Positions 1-12,500 of a stretch of 64,000 nucleotides of DNA are shown here, one piece after another. Origin of the DNA: Usnea hakonensis (lineage: Eukaryota > Ascomycota > Lecanoromycetes > Lecanorales > Parmeliaceae). Position 1 is the stretch's first letter. Every line of letters begins with the position of its first letter. Under the pieces are notes generated by a model. It had not been told where the DNA came from and ran no database searches. It saw nothing but the letters and a program-made list of their open reading frames with translations. Both the position numbers and the translations under genes were made by a program. Location of the stretch: positions 112,758 to 176,757 of the forward strand of contig BLJB01000268.1 of assembly GCA_013423325.1 (NCBI GenBank). The letters run 5' to 3'.

Positions 1-3000
1 GCGGAAACTCGCTTTTCGTCTTGCATGAACTCAAGGCTCTGAGCAAAAAAATAAAAAATAGAACATGCCACACAGAAAACTTCAGAAGATCTTGAAATAG
101 CAGCTTTGCTCTCTTGACGAGGCCGAAAGCATGTGAGTCTCCCAAAACGATCGTTCCTTACCGTGGGTAAGAGCTGAAATACTACCTTTGTTCGGCTCTT
201 GTGTTGTATGCGTCGCCTCAGCTCCAGCACGATATCTGTTCAAATCATTTCAGGTCTGCTTGCCTGCGCAAATAGTCGCACCGCATATCGTTTGGACCCC
301 TCAATGAGCGGCACAGATCCTGCAGTTGACTACTCCAAACAGGCATTCCGAGAACCTTGACAAGGATTCGGTCTTTCATCTGTCTCTGCGCAGGCTATAC
401 GTGTCCTTCTGACTTCCTGCTAGCAAGGTCTAAAAAAAGAAAGCGATCCCACACAGTGTTTGCGTTCACCCACACCACCTCTACAGCAAGGCTGTGGGAC
501 CGTGAACCACGATTGAATGCAAAAGCAGCAGTATAAGGCTAGTGATCTACAGTATGTGTCAGTCAATACGACTCCAGCTGAGTTCAATATGGCCAAGAGC
601 TGCAAGGATCGAGCCCCTGCTTTCTTCAGAATCTCAGACGGGCGGCTATGCTTTGGATATTTCGAACTATCAACGAGCAATGCAGGTCTTCCTCGAAAAT
701 CATTACGGGAACGCCAATATCTGCGGACTTCCATTTGGTGATGAGGACATGTGCGGAAATGTGAAACATCCAAATCCCCGACTACTGAACGTTGAGCAAA
801 TCTCATCTCTGTCTACCCGCTGTTCTGCTTCCGCGGACGAGAGAAATCAACCGTGTAGTGTCAACTCTGTGACACAAGAGAGCTCCACGAAGGTCATTAC
901 GAAAAATCGTCGGGGAAATGTACTCAGCCCACTGAATTGAGGCATGGACGACCTCGGTCATACTCATTACTGCGGTCAGCAATCTACGCATCTTCCCGCT
1001 CGGCGCAAGCATACTTACGAGTCTCACCATGCGCACGATCAAAGACTTCGTCTCAGTATCATGCACCACTTTCCAAGAACCTGTACTGCACAGCCGTGCA
1101 TGCAGCATGCACTTAGCCCTGATTACAGCGACGCATCCAAGACTGCTATCCCAGTGCTGGATGATATGCTTACTGTCACATCCGGAGCTCTCCTGTCCAC
1201 ACGCATGCAGATTCATGGCGGCTTTGCTGTTTCTGAATATCTTTTTGATCATCAGTAAAATATAGGTAAGACACATATCCATCTCTATGGAACCCTAGTC
1301 TGAACTCGTGGAGACGTTGCCGTTATATTGCAATGTCACTATAGAGTATCCTCATATTTGATATGCATCACTCACAGGTACGAGTACTGTCTCTTATATA
1401 TTTTTTCCACGACACATTGACGCCTCTCTCTCTGTCAGCTATCAGTATGTGTTGCCGGGTGCTTTCTTCGCAGCACTAAAGCAACAAGCTCTTGATATCG
1501 CAAGAAATTCTTTGGATAACCAAACTCCATTCCCTCTAAGCAAAGAAGCAACTCCCTCACCAGTGCGATCCAGACCTGCTGGCGGACGTCATACACCCGA
1601 GCAATCAATCTATCTCACAGTCCCTCCCTCACCCACCATTCTTATAAGAACTTCAGATCGTGAAATTCATTCGCGCATACCCCTCCCTCCCTCCCTCCCT
1701 GGCACTGGCAGTCTGTATACGGTGCATACACTACCTATCTAACCCTCGTGTAGATTTCGGGATTGGGAGAACTGAATAGCGGGAATCTGGGGGGGGAGGG
1801 GGGGGGGAAAGGGGGTTGGGGATGTAAGACGGGCTTTGGAGAAATAAGTAGGTTCGAGAAGGGGGATGGATGGGCGGTTTCTGCTTGTGCTTCGCGGAGG
1901 AGCTTGGCTGGTGGGGAGAGGGGAGAGGGAGCGTGGATTCAGGAGATATGATAGGTGATGGAGCGGATAGAATAAACGACGCAGAGATGTCTTTGATCAA
2001 GGTTGCTCTCTCTGGCTTGCTTGTGTTCATTGTTTTCATCAAACTCCATCATTGATGTGCGGATCCCCCTCTTCCCCCTCTCCCTTCAACCCCGCATACT
2101 CCGTCCCCACCATCCCCCCCCCCCAAAAATCCTTAACCCAAGCCACACAACCTTCTCTCACTCACTCGCCCCTTTCCCCATCCATCCATCCATCCATCAA
2201 CCCAAAAACGCGCCTCCCTCCCTTCCCAGCACGATCCAGATTCCAGAATGCAGGAATCGCCTTCATCCAACTGCCTCACCAGGAAAATCTTGATCCCCGG
2301 GTATCAGCGTATAGATGTGAACTGGATTCACAAATCGCCATTTCGGCTACTAATGTAGGGTCCGTAGGCCCGTGCGCGAGCGCGACGATTGAGATTATGC
2401 TGGTAAAGGGGGGGTGGGGAATTAGGATTGTTGATTGTGAGGATGCGGCAGTTCTCCGATGAAGGAGGTTTGTGGAGATGTTATGGCGCTTTATGCGGTG
2501 AAGTTCGGGGGTAAAGATGGAGCGAGTGCTCATTAGGATGTGATTTTTGGTAAGGCAGATTATCCGTGGTCTTTCTTTCTTTGTGTTTGGGGGTGGGGGG
2601 GGGGGGCGTCTATCGAGAGGGCGATTAATTGGAAGAATAGCAGAGAATTAGAATGTGGAGTGTGCGTTGTCAGACTGCAGACTATTGTTGGTAGTCAGCG
2701 AAATGTTGTGCTGGATCAGAGGTAGCCATCTTGTTCGAGTCCTCCATACTTAGTCGCAGATGGCAGAACTCGTGGCACTCGACACCACTGAGTCATTGCT
2801 GGTAGTCGAGTTTCGATCTTGCGGCGTTTCGAGACCAGGGGAGAAAAGGTTTGCGTTACGCCCTGCGTCGAGTGGGGGAAGAGGTTACGTGATACGATAT
2901 TAGGATGGATGGAGTAACGAGACTGCTGGCTTTTCGGCGTCCGCCTCTTACTCGGAGCATCCGGGGTGCCTTACCTTTCGTGTCTTGGATCCAAAAGATT

Positions 3001-3164
3001 TGGAACAAAGCTGGGGAAAGCACCTCTTATGCGTGTCCTTGTCACTTCACTCGATGCTCGGGTGCAGGCCACATGGCTCTTGCGTCAGGCGAAGCAGGAG
3101 ACCCGCAGGTGATTATTTCAGTAAAGTAAAATTAGTAGGTATAATCTTGTCATGTCGCAACCCG
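1..3164. other. No convincing gene; homopolymer-rich flank
   Basis: Only short open frames that lack ATG starts or family resemblance are seen. The stretch 1680-2620 is strongly strand-asymmetric: CCCT repeats near 1681-1701, a G-rich run at 1789-1821, CATC repeats near 2180-2200 and another G run near 2590-2607. An open frame at 542-940 has a protein-like composition but begins at GTG, and I cannot connect it to a family. Confidence 0.5.
1789..1821 (+). repeat. G-run tract, potential G-quadruplex
   Basis: Consecutive G runs of 3 to 10 bases are separated by single A or short AAA/TT spacers. This fits the G3+N1-7 rule for a G-quadruplex on the + strand. It may equally be simple low-complexity sequence whose exact length is unreliable in a draft assembly. 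Confidence 0.5.
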
Positions 3165-5366
3165 TCATGTAGTGACCTGCCACGCCAGGCCGCTATACCC
3201 AATGATTTGAGTAAAGGCTTCGTCCCTAAGCTTCAGTCCCATCACCATGAATTCGCCGTCTTCCATGAGCTCAAAGATCAGCCCGCTGTCGGATGCTTTG
3301 CGGATTGTCTTGCAATCATCATATCGTAGCTTCCATAGAAGGTTCGATCTCACTGCAGTTACGTAGCAAGCGCCAGTTGAGCTCAGTTGAAGATCTCCGT
3401 GGTGGCTTTGGTACGTGCAATGATACCTGCCAACTTCAACGGCTGCATAGGACCCATCAATAGCCCTGGAAGACGATGTTCCATTGTCCGATGCATTTCC
3501 ATCGTTTTTGATGGGCTTTTGTGAAATTGCATCTGCGCTATGACGAGCCTCCGCCTGTAAGCGAGCTATGGCCCATTCAGCTACATAGGAGAGCGTCAAC
3601 GTCGGTTTTGAACGCGCCAAATGACAAAGACTTTGAGCACGTACCATCCGTAGGTATCTTCCAGAATAACCAAGTCAATGGCGAGACGACATGTCGATAC
3701 TGGGGCAGGCGACTCGCAATTGGAAATGTGCCAAAAAACATTAGGGCAACTTCAAGTTGTATTGATTTGACAAGCAGCCAAGTCGGTGCAATAGTGATGA
3801 ACAATCCGACTAGGCCAAGGAATGAGAGGGAGAGTAAAGTGCGATTCGGGTTCCGCCATTCGTAGAAGCTGTGAGCGACACGAATCAGTACCTTGTATTC
3901 AGGTATTTTGTACCAAAGTGCTGACATGATAGGGATGCGTCATCTTCGGCCGGATTTTGCCGACGAGTCCCTGCTTACTTTCTAATTACTTCCAACGTAT
4001 TCGCTATATCAGCAATCATCAACAGGGATCTTGGTCCCATTTTAGTGATCAATGCGTCCATCCACCCACGGGATCCATACTGCTCAATTAGCTGGGTAAG
4101 ATTTGTGGCGGTCTGTTCAACGTCCTCGGATCGTTTGAGATTCTCTCGAAGGTCTTCGGCGGTGGGAGGGTACAAGTGTCGCTCGACCACGAAACACGCG
4201 ATGCCGAGGATCTGGACGAACCACCATAAGCATTAGTAATTCTGGAGGAAGGCGAGATCTTCGAAGCTCACCGCCCCACCCGCGAGATGACCAATAGCCC
4301 AAAGAAAGAGGTAGCATCCGAGGTACACACCCGTCTCCACGGGGTCATCCCACCGGTAAATATGCCTAATCTTCATGAGTATTACTTGATAGGGCGTCGA
4401 GGCCATTAGGAGCCTTTCGAGACTGGTGTTGATGGCGCCCTCGTTTGCCGGAGGTAGGGTTGGGGAGTCGTCGACGTATTGGTCACCATAGTACCTAACG
4501 TAGAAGCGTAGGAGCTGGAAGTTGATTTAGTGTATGAGTCTCTTTGAGTATCTCATTTGACCTCAAGAGCAGGATGTAGTGCATTGCCTGGTTGGAAATG
4601 CACATACTTGCTGTCTATATACGGCCCAATCGACCCGGCCTTCATGTGTCTCATCTTTCATGATGAAGTCCGTCTTCTGCGGCCGCTTGATGTTCAGGGG
4701 TGGTATTCTCCTGACTTTGAGTACATGCCGATCCATTGTCCATCGAACATATTGATCCTGTCTTGCCTTTTTCAAATCGTCCAACTCCGCCAGCGCTGAT
4801 TGTTGTTCCTCAATGTCACCGGCACCCACAGCTTTATCGTATGCTCTGACCAATTTTACATCGGCACCATGTGCTATGGTCTGGTTGTCCAAGATCTCAG
4901 CCGCCTTTGCCCCACTTGCACCATGTAGAAGGGACGAGACGGTCTCAATCGGGTGCTGGACGAAATCTTTAACCTGAGGCCCCGGATGTTCTGGTACTGA
5001 ATGGAAAAGGCGGTCGTCGTCGCCATCCTGAGTGGGGGCAGGTGCTAGAGCTGGAGCTGTGGACGATTGCGGAGTGTGCTGTGGATTGGAGGTGTGTAGG
5101 AGCTTGTGCGTCTGGTCTTTCAATTTAGATCGTACTTTTGCAGAGACTCGGCGCACTTTAGCAAAGCTGGTTGGGTGTGTATCAGCCTGTACTTGGTCGG
5201 CATCAGTGAAATGGCCATCGCTGTCGCTAGAGCTGGAACTAGGCCCATGGATCTCAGGAGTGTCAATGACATTGCCGTCGGCCTTGTCGTAGACCTTGAA
5301 GGAGGCGCGATCCAAGCCAATCGATGCGTGTTCGAGGGAAGCAGATTTGCCGACGATGCTGGACAT
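3165..5366 (-). CDS. DUF3292-like membrane protein with C-terminal GRAM-like domain
   Basis: Five exons on the minus strand give about 640 residues. Introns read at 4515-4607, 4212-4271, 3921-3978 and one donor/acceptor pair near 3640-3580. The start ATG at 5364-5366 opens a Ser/Asp-rich acidic region. It is followed by a conserved block with HGADVKLVRAYDKAVG and the signature RQDQYVRWTMDRHVLKVRR, which I recognise as the fungal DUF3292 family. Two hydrophobic regions follow: one ending exon 2 (YLGCYLFLWAIGHLAGG) and one in exon 4 (around LLSLSFLGLVGLFITIAP). The last exon resembles a GRAM/PH fold (from VGRYHCTYQ to GYSGLAWQV), a fold often used for lipid contact. Splice sites are otherwise canonical, but joining exons 3 and 4 at 3978/3921 does not keep frame, so an unusual splice site or a one-base error lies there. 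Function is unknown; an endomembrane role is inference. Confidence 0.82.
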
Positions 5367-7273
5367 GGTAATGAGACAAACCTCACTGGAAATGCCTAGG
5401 ACCCTTTCATGATGGGTACGAAGGCATCTATGACGAAGCCCAGATGGGCCATTTACAGGCGCATGGCACGGCCTGATGATTGACGATTGATCAAACAATT
5501 GATTCACATCATTGATTTTCAGACGGCAAGCCCCACTTCTGATAGATGATTAGGGTTAGGGTTTGAAATTCAGCCCTACGCATGGCCGGCCACTTCTGAG
5601 CGAGAAAGTCGGCAGAGACTTTTGTCACCGAGCCTCGTGAGTCTGTACTTGTGTTTGGCATCGAGGCTATAGCCTGAGACTTGGAGTCCATCATGGGACG
5701 ACTCAGGGCTCGTTGCAGCTGCATCGATTTGAAGTTTGTTGGTGATGATCGATGGGTGGGGTACGAACGAGTACCATACTTTACTCTAGGCGCCGATTCT
5801 CTCTGAAACCGCTGAGATGCCCATATCAACGACAGCGATAGCAGGATGTCACCACAATTGGGATTATGGTGCGTGACAACATGACGTGTTCTTCTTGTTG
5901 AAGACACACATGGCGAGATCCTTCCCAGGTGAGCGATGAAGCTTTCCGGCAAGGATCGAGTGTTCCGGGCCATGTTCAAAAACCGGCTCGTGGGTTTCCA
6001 CTTCCGTGAAGGATTCTAGACAGGTACAACACTGTTTCTTACTGAATCAGAGAAAGGATGCAGCCCGCGCGTCGCTTGCATCGATAGCGGTTACAGACCC
6101 CACACAAAATGATGATGTTGTATCAGGATCGATCGAAACCACACCGCGATACTCCGTACACTCCATCATTTCAAAATCCTGTCAGCGACGAGGCTGTAAG
6201 ATTTATCTTTTTCTGCACAGTCATCCTGACCCAGACTGCTGGTGAGGCTGAGTCACGCATCTCTAAGATAAAGTATGTGGAGATGGCCCGGGTGGTTGGT
6301 ACGAGCTACGCCGGAAATAAAGTTGATGAATGCACGGCCTCAATAACAACGCCTAGTGATGGATACTGAATACACCAAATGACGCACAAACATATATCTG
6401 CTTCTTGCCAGACTTGGCACTAACTCCATCTACGGAGGCACCACCGCATTCTTTGTTATCTCTATACCACTAGATAATGCACGAAGGCTCTAATGCAGGC
6501 ACAGGACTAACGGGCTGCCAAATGATACGCTAGATAATGCAGAATTCGCATCGGATCGGAATCTCCCAAGGGGGCATGTTGCGCGATGCAAGATACCAAA
6601 GTGGCTAGAGCGAATCTACCATCACTGACGCAGAGGATCTATTTTTCATGAACCGGGGTTTCTCATCTGCAATGCAACTATACGGAGCATCCGAAAAGAA
6701 ACTCTTTAGCTTGCAAGAGTAGTGATGCTCTACCGGGCAACGGATAGAGCAGGGAGCACGGTCGCCCTGACTAGTTGAGTCCCTAGGCAGTCAAACTATG
6801 TTGTAGGGAAAATAATAACGTGCTTTTTGGCAAACCTTCTCTCGAGTGTCGGAGAAAGCCGTAAGGACCAAGGGGCATCGTCGCTAACCACTTGTAAGCC
6901 ACACAGAGGTCAACGTGGCATTGCGTGATGGAAAAAGATTGCACCCTTGGTCCACATACTCCAACGGGCATCATGTACAACCTGGACTCGATAATTGGAT
7001 TACAGGTCCTTCGATCCTATTGTCACCCTACGTACCTATAACTTTGAACTCGATCATCTCCGTTCAGCACAAAAAAAACTCTCATGACTGCGCCCTGTAA
7101 CGTCGCATCTGCCCTGTAACGTCAGGCGCCCCTTACGTTAGGTTGGCACCTTAGGTAGGGACCTTATCACCTAGCCTCCAGCCCCAAGCGTCTAGCGCAA
7201 CTTACCTAAGTGATCACATAATTCAGGGCATTGTCTTCGGGACGGAACCTCAACGTATCCGTGATCCGGGACA

Positions 7274-7339
7274 CCCCCCCCCCCCCCCCGTGTTTTTTTT
7301 TGTTTANNTCCGGGGTCCGGGGCCCCCCCCCCCCCCCCC
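7274..7339. repeat. Poly-C runs around two undetermined bases
   Basis: A C16 run (7274-7289), a T-rich spacer, NN at 7307-7308, a duplicated CCGGGG and a C17 run (7323-7339). The Ns and the homopolymers suggest a place where sequencing or assembly failed rather than a biological element. Confidence 0.8.
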
Positions 7340-7788
7340 TGGTTGTTTTGTCGTTTAAGAAGGAGGGTGACATCGGCGGGGTCGAAAGCTTAACTTTATT
7401 TAGCAGCCTAAAATTCTGAGGGCTGAAGGCCACGTTTTTTTGAAGCGGGAAGGAATTCGCAAGCTGGGCTATATTAGGGTTTGTGGTTGAGGTGGTGGGA
7501 TTGATGGGGAGGGGGGTTTTGGATTTTGGATTTTGGATGGTGGTATGGGGGTTTGTGGATTTGTGGATTTGGATGTGTGAGGGAGGGAGTAGGTCAAGGG
7601 GTACTATACGAGGGGCAGGGGAAGGGGAAGAGGAAGGGGAAGCACGAGAGATGTAGGTATCTTAGGTGGGAAGTTTGCTTCCAGAGCTTCTATTTTCTAG
7701 TCTAGTTCTAGTTTCTAATGAGTACAGCACCTAAGGCACCTAAGGTACTTAGGTCTAGTCTTAATTCTTATCCTCGTTTCCAGTCTCC

Positions 7789-7810
7789 CTCTCTCTCTCT
7801 CTCTCTCTCT
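7789..7810 (+). repeat. (CT)n microsatellite
   Basis: Eleven uninterrupted CT units. It lies in the 3' flank of the minus-strand Zn2Cys6 gene, where simple repeats of this kind are common and often variable in length. Confidence 0.9.
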
Positions 7811-8052
7811 GGGAAAACGAAAATCCCGTCTTCCGGCGCGCCCTAAACACCCAAAATTCCAACCCAAGGGTCCCAAAACAGAAATCGGTCCCCTCCCTCA
7901 CAATCGCTCGCATCGTATCGCAATCATCACTGGCCGTCGCTCGCTGACTCGATTCGCACGCCCCCTGGTCCCATCGCACCGATCGATCGAACCATTCAAA
8001 CATACGAAAAAAAGAAAAAAAAAATGTTGGCAAACCCCACCACCACCCCTCC

Positions 8053-9556
8053 TCAGATCTTAGACGACCGAATCCGCTCAATCAGCTTCGCGAGCCGCTG
8101 CTCCGCGACCTGCACTTTCCCCACCTGCGTCTTCCCCTCCCGCCGCGACGCCACCGCCATCGCCACCCCCTCGACAAACTTCCGCAGACTCTGCAACTGC
8201 ATCACGATCATCAGCCGCACCAATCCGACGCGCTCGTCGGGCGTTTCGATCTCGTACCCGCCCAGGGACACTTTGACGTCGTGGATCGGGTTGGTGATGT
8301 TGCTGCTTGTTTCGGGGAAGGAGGGCGTCGAGTAGCTGTCTTCGAGATATTTGGCGACGGTCGATTCGCAGAGGGACGCGAGCCGTTCGGCCACCATGCC
8401 TAGGAGGAGAATGTATTCGGGCCGGAGAAAGCAGCTGGAGCAGTTGAGGACGGTGTTGCAGCGGCCGAGGGCTTCTTTTTGGGAGACGAGGATGGAGTCT
8501 AGGGCGGCGGTGTCGACGTGCCGGCCTTTGGTTTCGAGGTCCTCGAGGAGCATCACCATGGTGTTGAGGCAGCGGCAGTTGTCGGGGGTGGTGGGTGGGG
8601 GGGGGTCTTTGAGGGCGAAGGGGTTGCTGACGGGGGTGGTGGGGCGGGCTTGCGGGGTGGATTGCGGGCTTGGGAGGCCGGAGGAGTAGGATTGGACGGA
8701 GGAGAGGGGCGAGAGGTCGAAGTCGGATCGGGATTGGTGGAATTTGGATTGGTCGAAGATTGAGGATATGTCTGGTTGGGTTTAGTAATCTTTTTATTGT
8801 GAGATGGTTTTGGGGGGGTATGCGTACCTGAGAGGGAGTCTATGGGCGTGGTTTCGAAGGAGTCGCAGTTGCTGCCGAAGTAGAAGTCTGGATCAAAGTC
8901 TTGTTGAGTGGGCATGGTGGACATGTAGTTGCCGTCTAGATAGTCGTCGATACTTTGGCCGTCAAAACCGGGCAGCATGTCACTTTGCATAAGACCAGAG
9001 GTGGGAAAGTCAGTTTCGAAATTGTCGACGGCCATGAAGCTGCTCATGGGATCATCCGTGAGGCCGTTCATGATTTCGGTGGGCGGTGGTGGTGGTGGTG
9101 GTGGTGTCTGTCGTTGTTGAGGCTTGTCTGTGGTTTTGGTCTTGGTTGATGGTGTGGTTGTGGTTGTGGGTGTGGTAGTGGTGGATTTTTTGGCGGGGTC
9201 CGGGCTAGAAGATGCGCCAAGACTGAAGTCTTTCCCCTCTGTCGCGTTGCGTCTTCGGCGTCCCCTGCCTTTGCCTTGCAGAGAGTACACGCATTCACTC
9301 GAGGTCCGTATGCATCGTTCACAACCATCTCGACGACCACCACATCGTTGCTATAGACGAGAAACGGTCAATAATTAATTAAATAATTAATATATTAGAC
9401 GTCGGCAGGGTGCGCGCGAACCTTCTTTGCGCGGCACTTGTCACACGCAGAGTAGCGGGGTCTTTGACCTTCACCTTTCCCGTTCAGAGGATCCGTGGTT
9501 CTTTCGATGAAATGCGTATCATCGTTTTGAGCATCGTATCGCAAGGTCCCGAACAT
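8053..9556 (-). CDS. Zn2Cys6 transcription factor with AflR-like C-terminal domain
   Basis: Three exons (introns 9351-9421 and 8772-8827) encode 458 residues from the ATG at 9554-9556. The binuclear zinc cluster is recovered only after splicing: CDKC-RAKKQR-C-GGRRDG-C-ER-C-IRTSSE-C, an exact C-x2-C-x6-C-x6-C-x2-C-x6-C, with intron 1 falling after the Lys-Lys pair. A basic linker (GKGRGRRRR) and a Ser/Thr/Pro-rich, acidic middle follow. The last 170 residues (from DNCRCLNTMVMLLEDLE through LGRCNTVLNCSSCFLRPEY to AKLIERIRSS) match the AflR/aflatoxin-regulatory domain pattern. Proteins of this class bind CGG-type promoter sites in the nucleus and often control secondary-metabolite clusters. No PKS, NRPS or tailoring genes lie beside it, so the target is unknown. 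Confidence 0.88.
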
Positions 9557-12500
9557 TGTGATTGAGGTACGGAGATAGAGAATGTACAACCAAGTGACGA
9601 ATCTGGAGTCTGACAAAGGTTGACCCAGAAGAAGAAATGTGAGGGTACGCAGCCTATTAAGTGTCTGAGAGGAATCCGGGAATCTGACTGTGGCATGCAA
9701 TGCTGACTGTTGTAGCTGGATACTAAGAGATTACTACTGTCTCATCGACCTTTGACCTTCCATCCTACGGCTGCATGTCTTAGCACCTTACAAGCAAGCC
9801 CTAGTCCGGGTACATTATCCTTCCGCATGCCGTAAGCAGAGGATCATGGAAAGAGATGCATGCATCGATGCTCGTAAGATTATGAACGTTGCCTCAGCCA
9901 TGCAGGGTCGGTACCAAGGCCAATCATAATTGGCGAGTGCAGGGATCATCGAGGCCCTGCATAGCCTTTTACTCTCCGATTTACTGCACACCGCAACAAT
10001 TGAAGGATTAAGGTTAGGAGTCCTCATCTTACTCTCATACACTAGCCAACTGTAGGCTCCTTTTAACAGGGCTACTATTGCAGGGGCTGCACGTGGCAAC
10101 ACTAAGTCAAGAATGAACATCCCCATAGGACCACATGGTGTTTGAGGCTATGGTGTACGCGAGCACGTTTCGCTTGACGATTCGGCGAAGAATCCGAGAG
10201 CAAAGGATACATCGTGCGGGACGCTAATGCGCGACCTGCATGGCTCCAAGGCGCGAAGGAAGCTTCAAGGCGCCCGCAGCGGGTCCCCTAAATTCGGCCC
10301 CCAGGGGGCCGCGTGCTTCCCGTTGGGTTACAGCAGGTAGAGTGGGACTGTATACCGTAATGGGAAGTAGGGGCGGTAGGCTATGGTCCGTGAGACTGTG
10401 TTGTCTATCGTACTTGAGGTCTGGAGCTAACAAAGCCACATTACCACGTTTCTACCTACTAGATCGATGACTTTGTTCTTTCCGACCCTTCCCGAGTAAA
10501 ACTAGACTATATCATTTTCTTCGGAGACTCCTTGTTGAAGCAGTGGAAAAGCTAACCCTCCACTTCACCAACTCATGTATGCGTCGGACACGATAGATGG
10601 TGAAATGATACTCGAGGTAGTGATCTGTCCTATGCCTACTTGAGATGTTGGATTTGAAGCGATGAGATCATCTCGAGCGAGTCAACAAGACCGTATCGAG
10701 CAGAAGCGATGCGAACTGACATGTAGGATTCGAGGCTTGAAATAGGAACTGTTGGAACACTTGTCCTCAGGCATCGTTATCATTCCAGTTGCGAAATTGT
10801 CTCAAACAATTTTCAGTTGTGTTTCAACCGTCTGTCTTATCAGACATGAGATGCAAAATTCAATTCTACGGAACGGGAGTTCAGGATACCCGGGGAAGAT
10901 CAGCCCTACGAGTATCAGCTACGCCAAATGAAAAAAGGATGAGTCAGCAGGAATCCTCGGCTTTGCCGCTGCCTCAGTTGAAATAACGTGGATGCTGAGT
11001 AACATCGCAGGAAATACTTGGACGTTTAGTGGCCTATACTTAGACACTTGTCAAATTGCGGTGAATCTGGTCTAACAGAAGCTTGATAAGTCAGCTTTTG
11101 GCGCGTTTATCTCCAAGACGAAGGAGCATTTAAATTCTTATAAACCCACAATGGGGGCTTATTGATGTGTGAGATTCAGCCTCCAAAAATGGCGAATCGC
11201 AGTCCACTCATTTCTCATCATACAAGAGTTGGTGAGCCCGGATAGCACATCAAATGCATCCGTGTTGAGATGGACAGTCTCGGCGTCGACGAACAGACGA
11301 TTGAATAGACTCGACCCATCGCGACCAATACCTGAAGTATCCGAGCTCTATCTTATTCCAGGCAGGATATCTCATCGAATTCCTGTTGCTGATTTTTTGG
11401 ATTGGGTCTCAGTCGCTGTCCACGTTCCTTCCTCGGCGTATTGTCATTTCGTAGAAGTCTACAATACGACGGGGAGCGGAAAGGAGTCGGACATGATGAG
11501 GCCAAATTGAGACTGATTCGCGATATTTCCCCGTTTCGTGTTGGCAGACGCTGGAACAAACATATGTTGTAGTGTTGGCGTGTAAAACATGTCCTTCTAT
11601 CTACTCGTTGTCGTTTATCCGTCTCCGTTCCTAGCTGTCCTTGGTTGAGATGATTCAGAGAGTGAACGGAAATCGGAAGAGGCGCTCAGCCGGGTGGCGG
11701 AGACGATGAGCTGTCAGGGCAAGGGCATGATTCTGAAGCTTCATAGCGTCAGGCGGCGTGCTCTCACTAGCAGCCCTATGATAAAATACTACAGCCGATG
11801 TCACCCTTGTGAAGAAGTAGACGCGCCTATCAGTCTGACGATACCTTGGCACCACAACCGAAGGATCTGATATCATTTACACCATTCTACGTTCTTGTCA
11901 TAGAATCCAGGCGTCCAACTCTGAAAGAAACACGGCAAGGAAGAAATGGTAGCAATCTGAGTCTTATCGGATGCCCCGGAACTTTTTGTATCCTGTCAAT
12001 CAGGGCATGTTCGCTTTGCCATGCCGTACTACCCTGCTAGCCCTGCTCTAAACATTTGTTTCATGCTGCGGATCTTGTAGGGCAACCACAAGCTGTAAAA
12101 GTCTGGCCCAGATTTACAGACTGACCACCTTGCTAAGATCTCATCCCAGCGTCCATAGGCCTAGTGATATGACCAAATTCTGACTCGTGTCTAAGAATAT
12201 CTCTCAGCTGGAATTATCCTTGTATGATAATTTCAGTGACCCGAAATATCTGACTATTACCAATGCATAGCAACCATTTAGTCAATGTTGGAGCTCCGGT
12301 ATACTATCGCCGTCAGTCTGAGGCACCCCTTGTTCGCCGATTCTGACAGTCATGGTCGCCAGACTGCTTTCGGCAGACTCACTAATGAGCTGCTCGCTGT
12401 TGGGCGAACGTGGGTTGGGATTCGAGATTGTGATCGAGCGGCAAATTGGACGAGGGCCTACCTCGCTTTTTCGATCTCAGAGGAGCCTTCAGAACCTCCA

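Larger units (their letters stand above)
5367..8052. other. Intergenic region with low-complexity runs
   Basis: No supported gene. It holds a tandem TTAGGG pair (5550-5561), a 12-base direct repeat (CTAGATAATGCA near 6471 and 6531), poly-C runs with two undetermined bases (7274-7339), G/T-rich sequence (7480-7650) and a CT microsatellite (7789-7810). Several CCTAAGG/CCTTAGG motifs lie between 7150 and 7755, upstream of nothing on the + strand and downstream of the Zn2Cys6 gene. Confidence 0.6.

Noticed and set aside
542..940. 132-codon plus-strand frame
   Set aside because: Starts at GTG, no recognisable motif or splice partner. Kept only as a remark on the first flank.
5509..5979. 156-codon minus-strand frame upstream of the DUF3292-like gene
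   Set aside because: No domain, composition like random leader sequence, and it contains the TTAGGG repeat.
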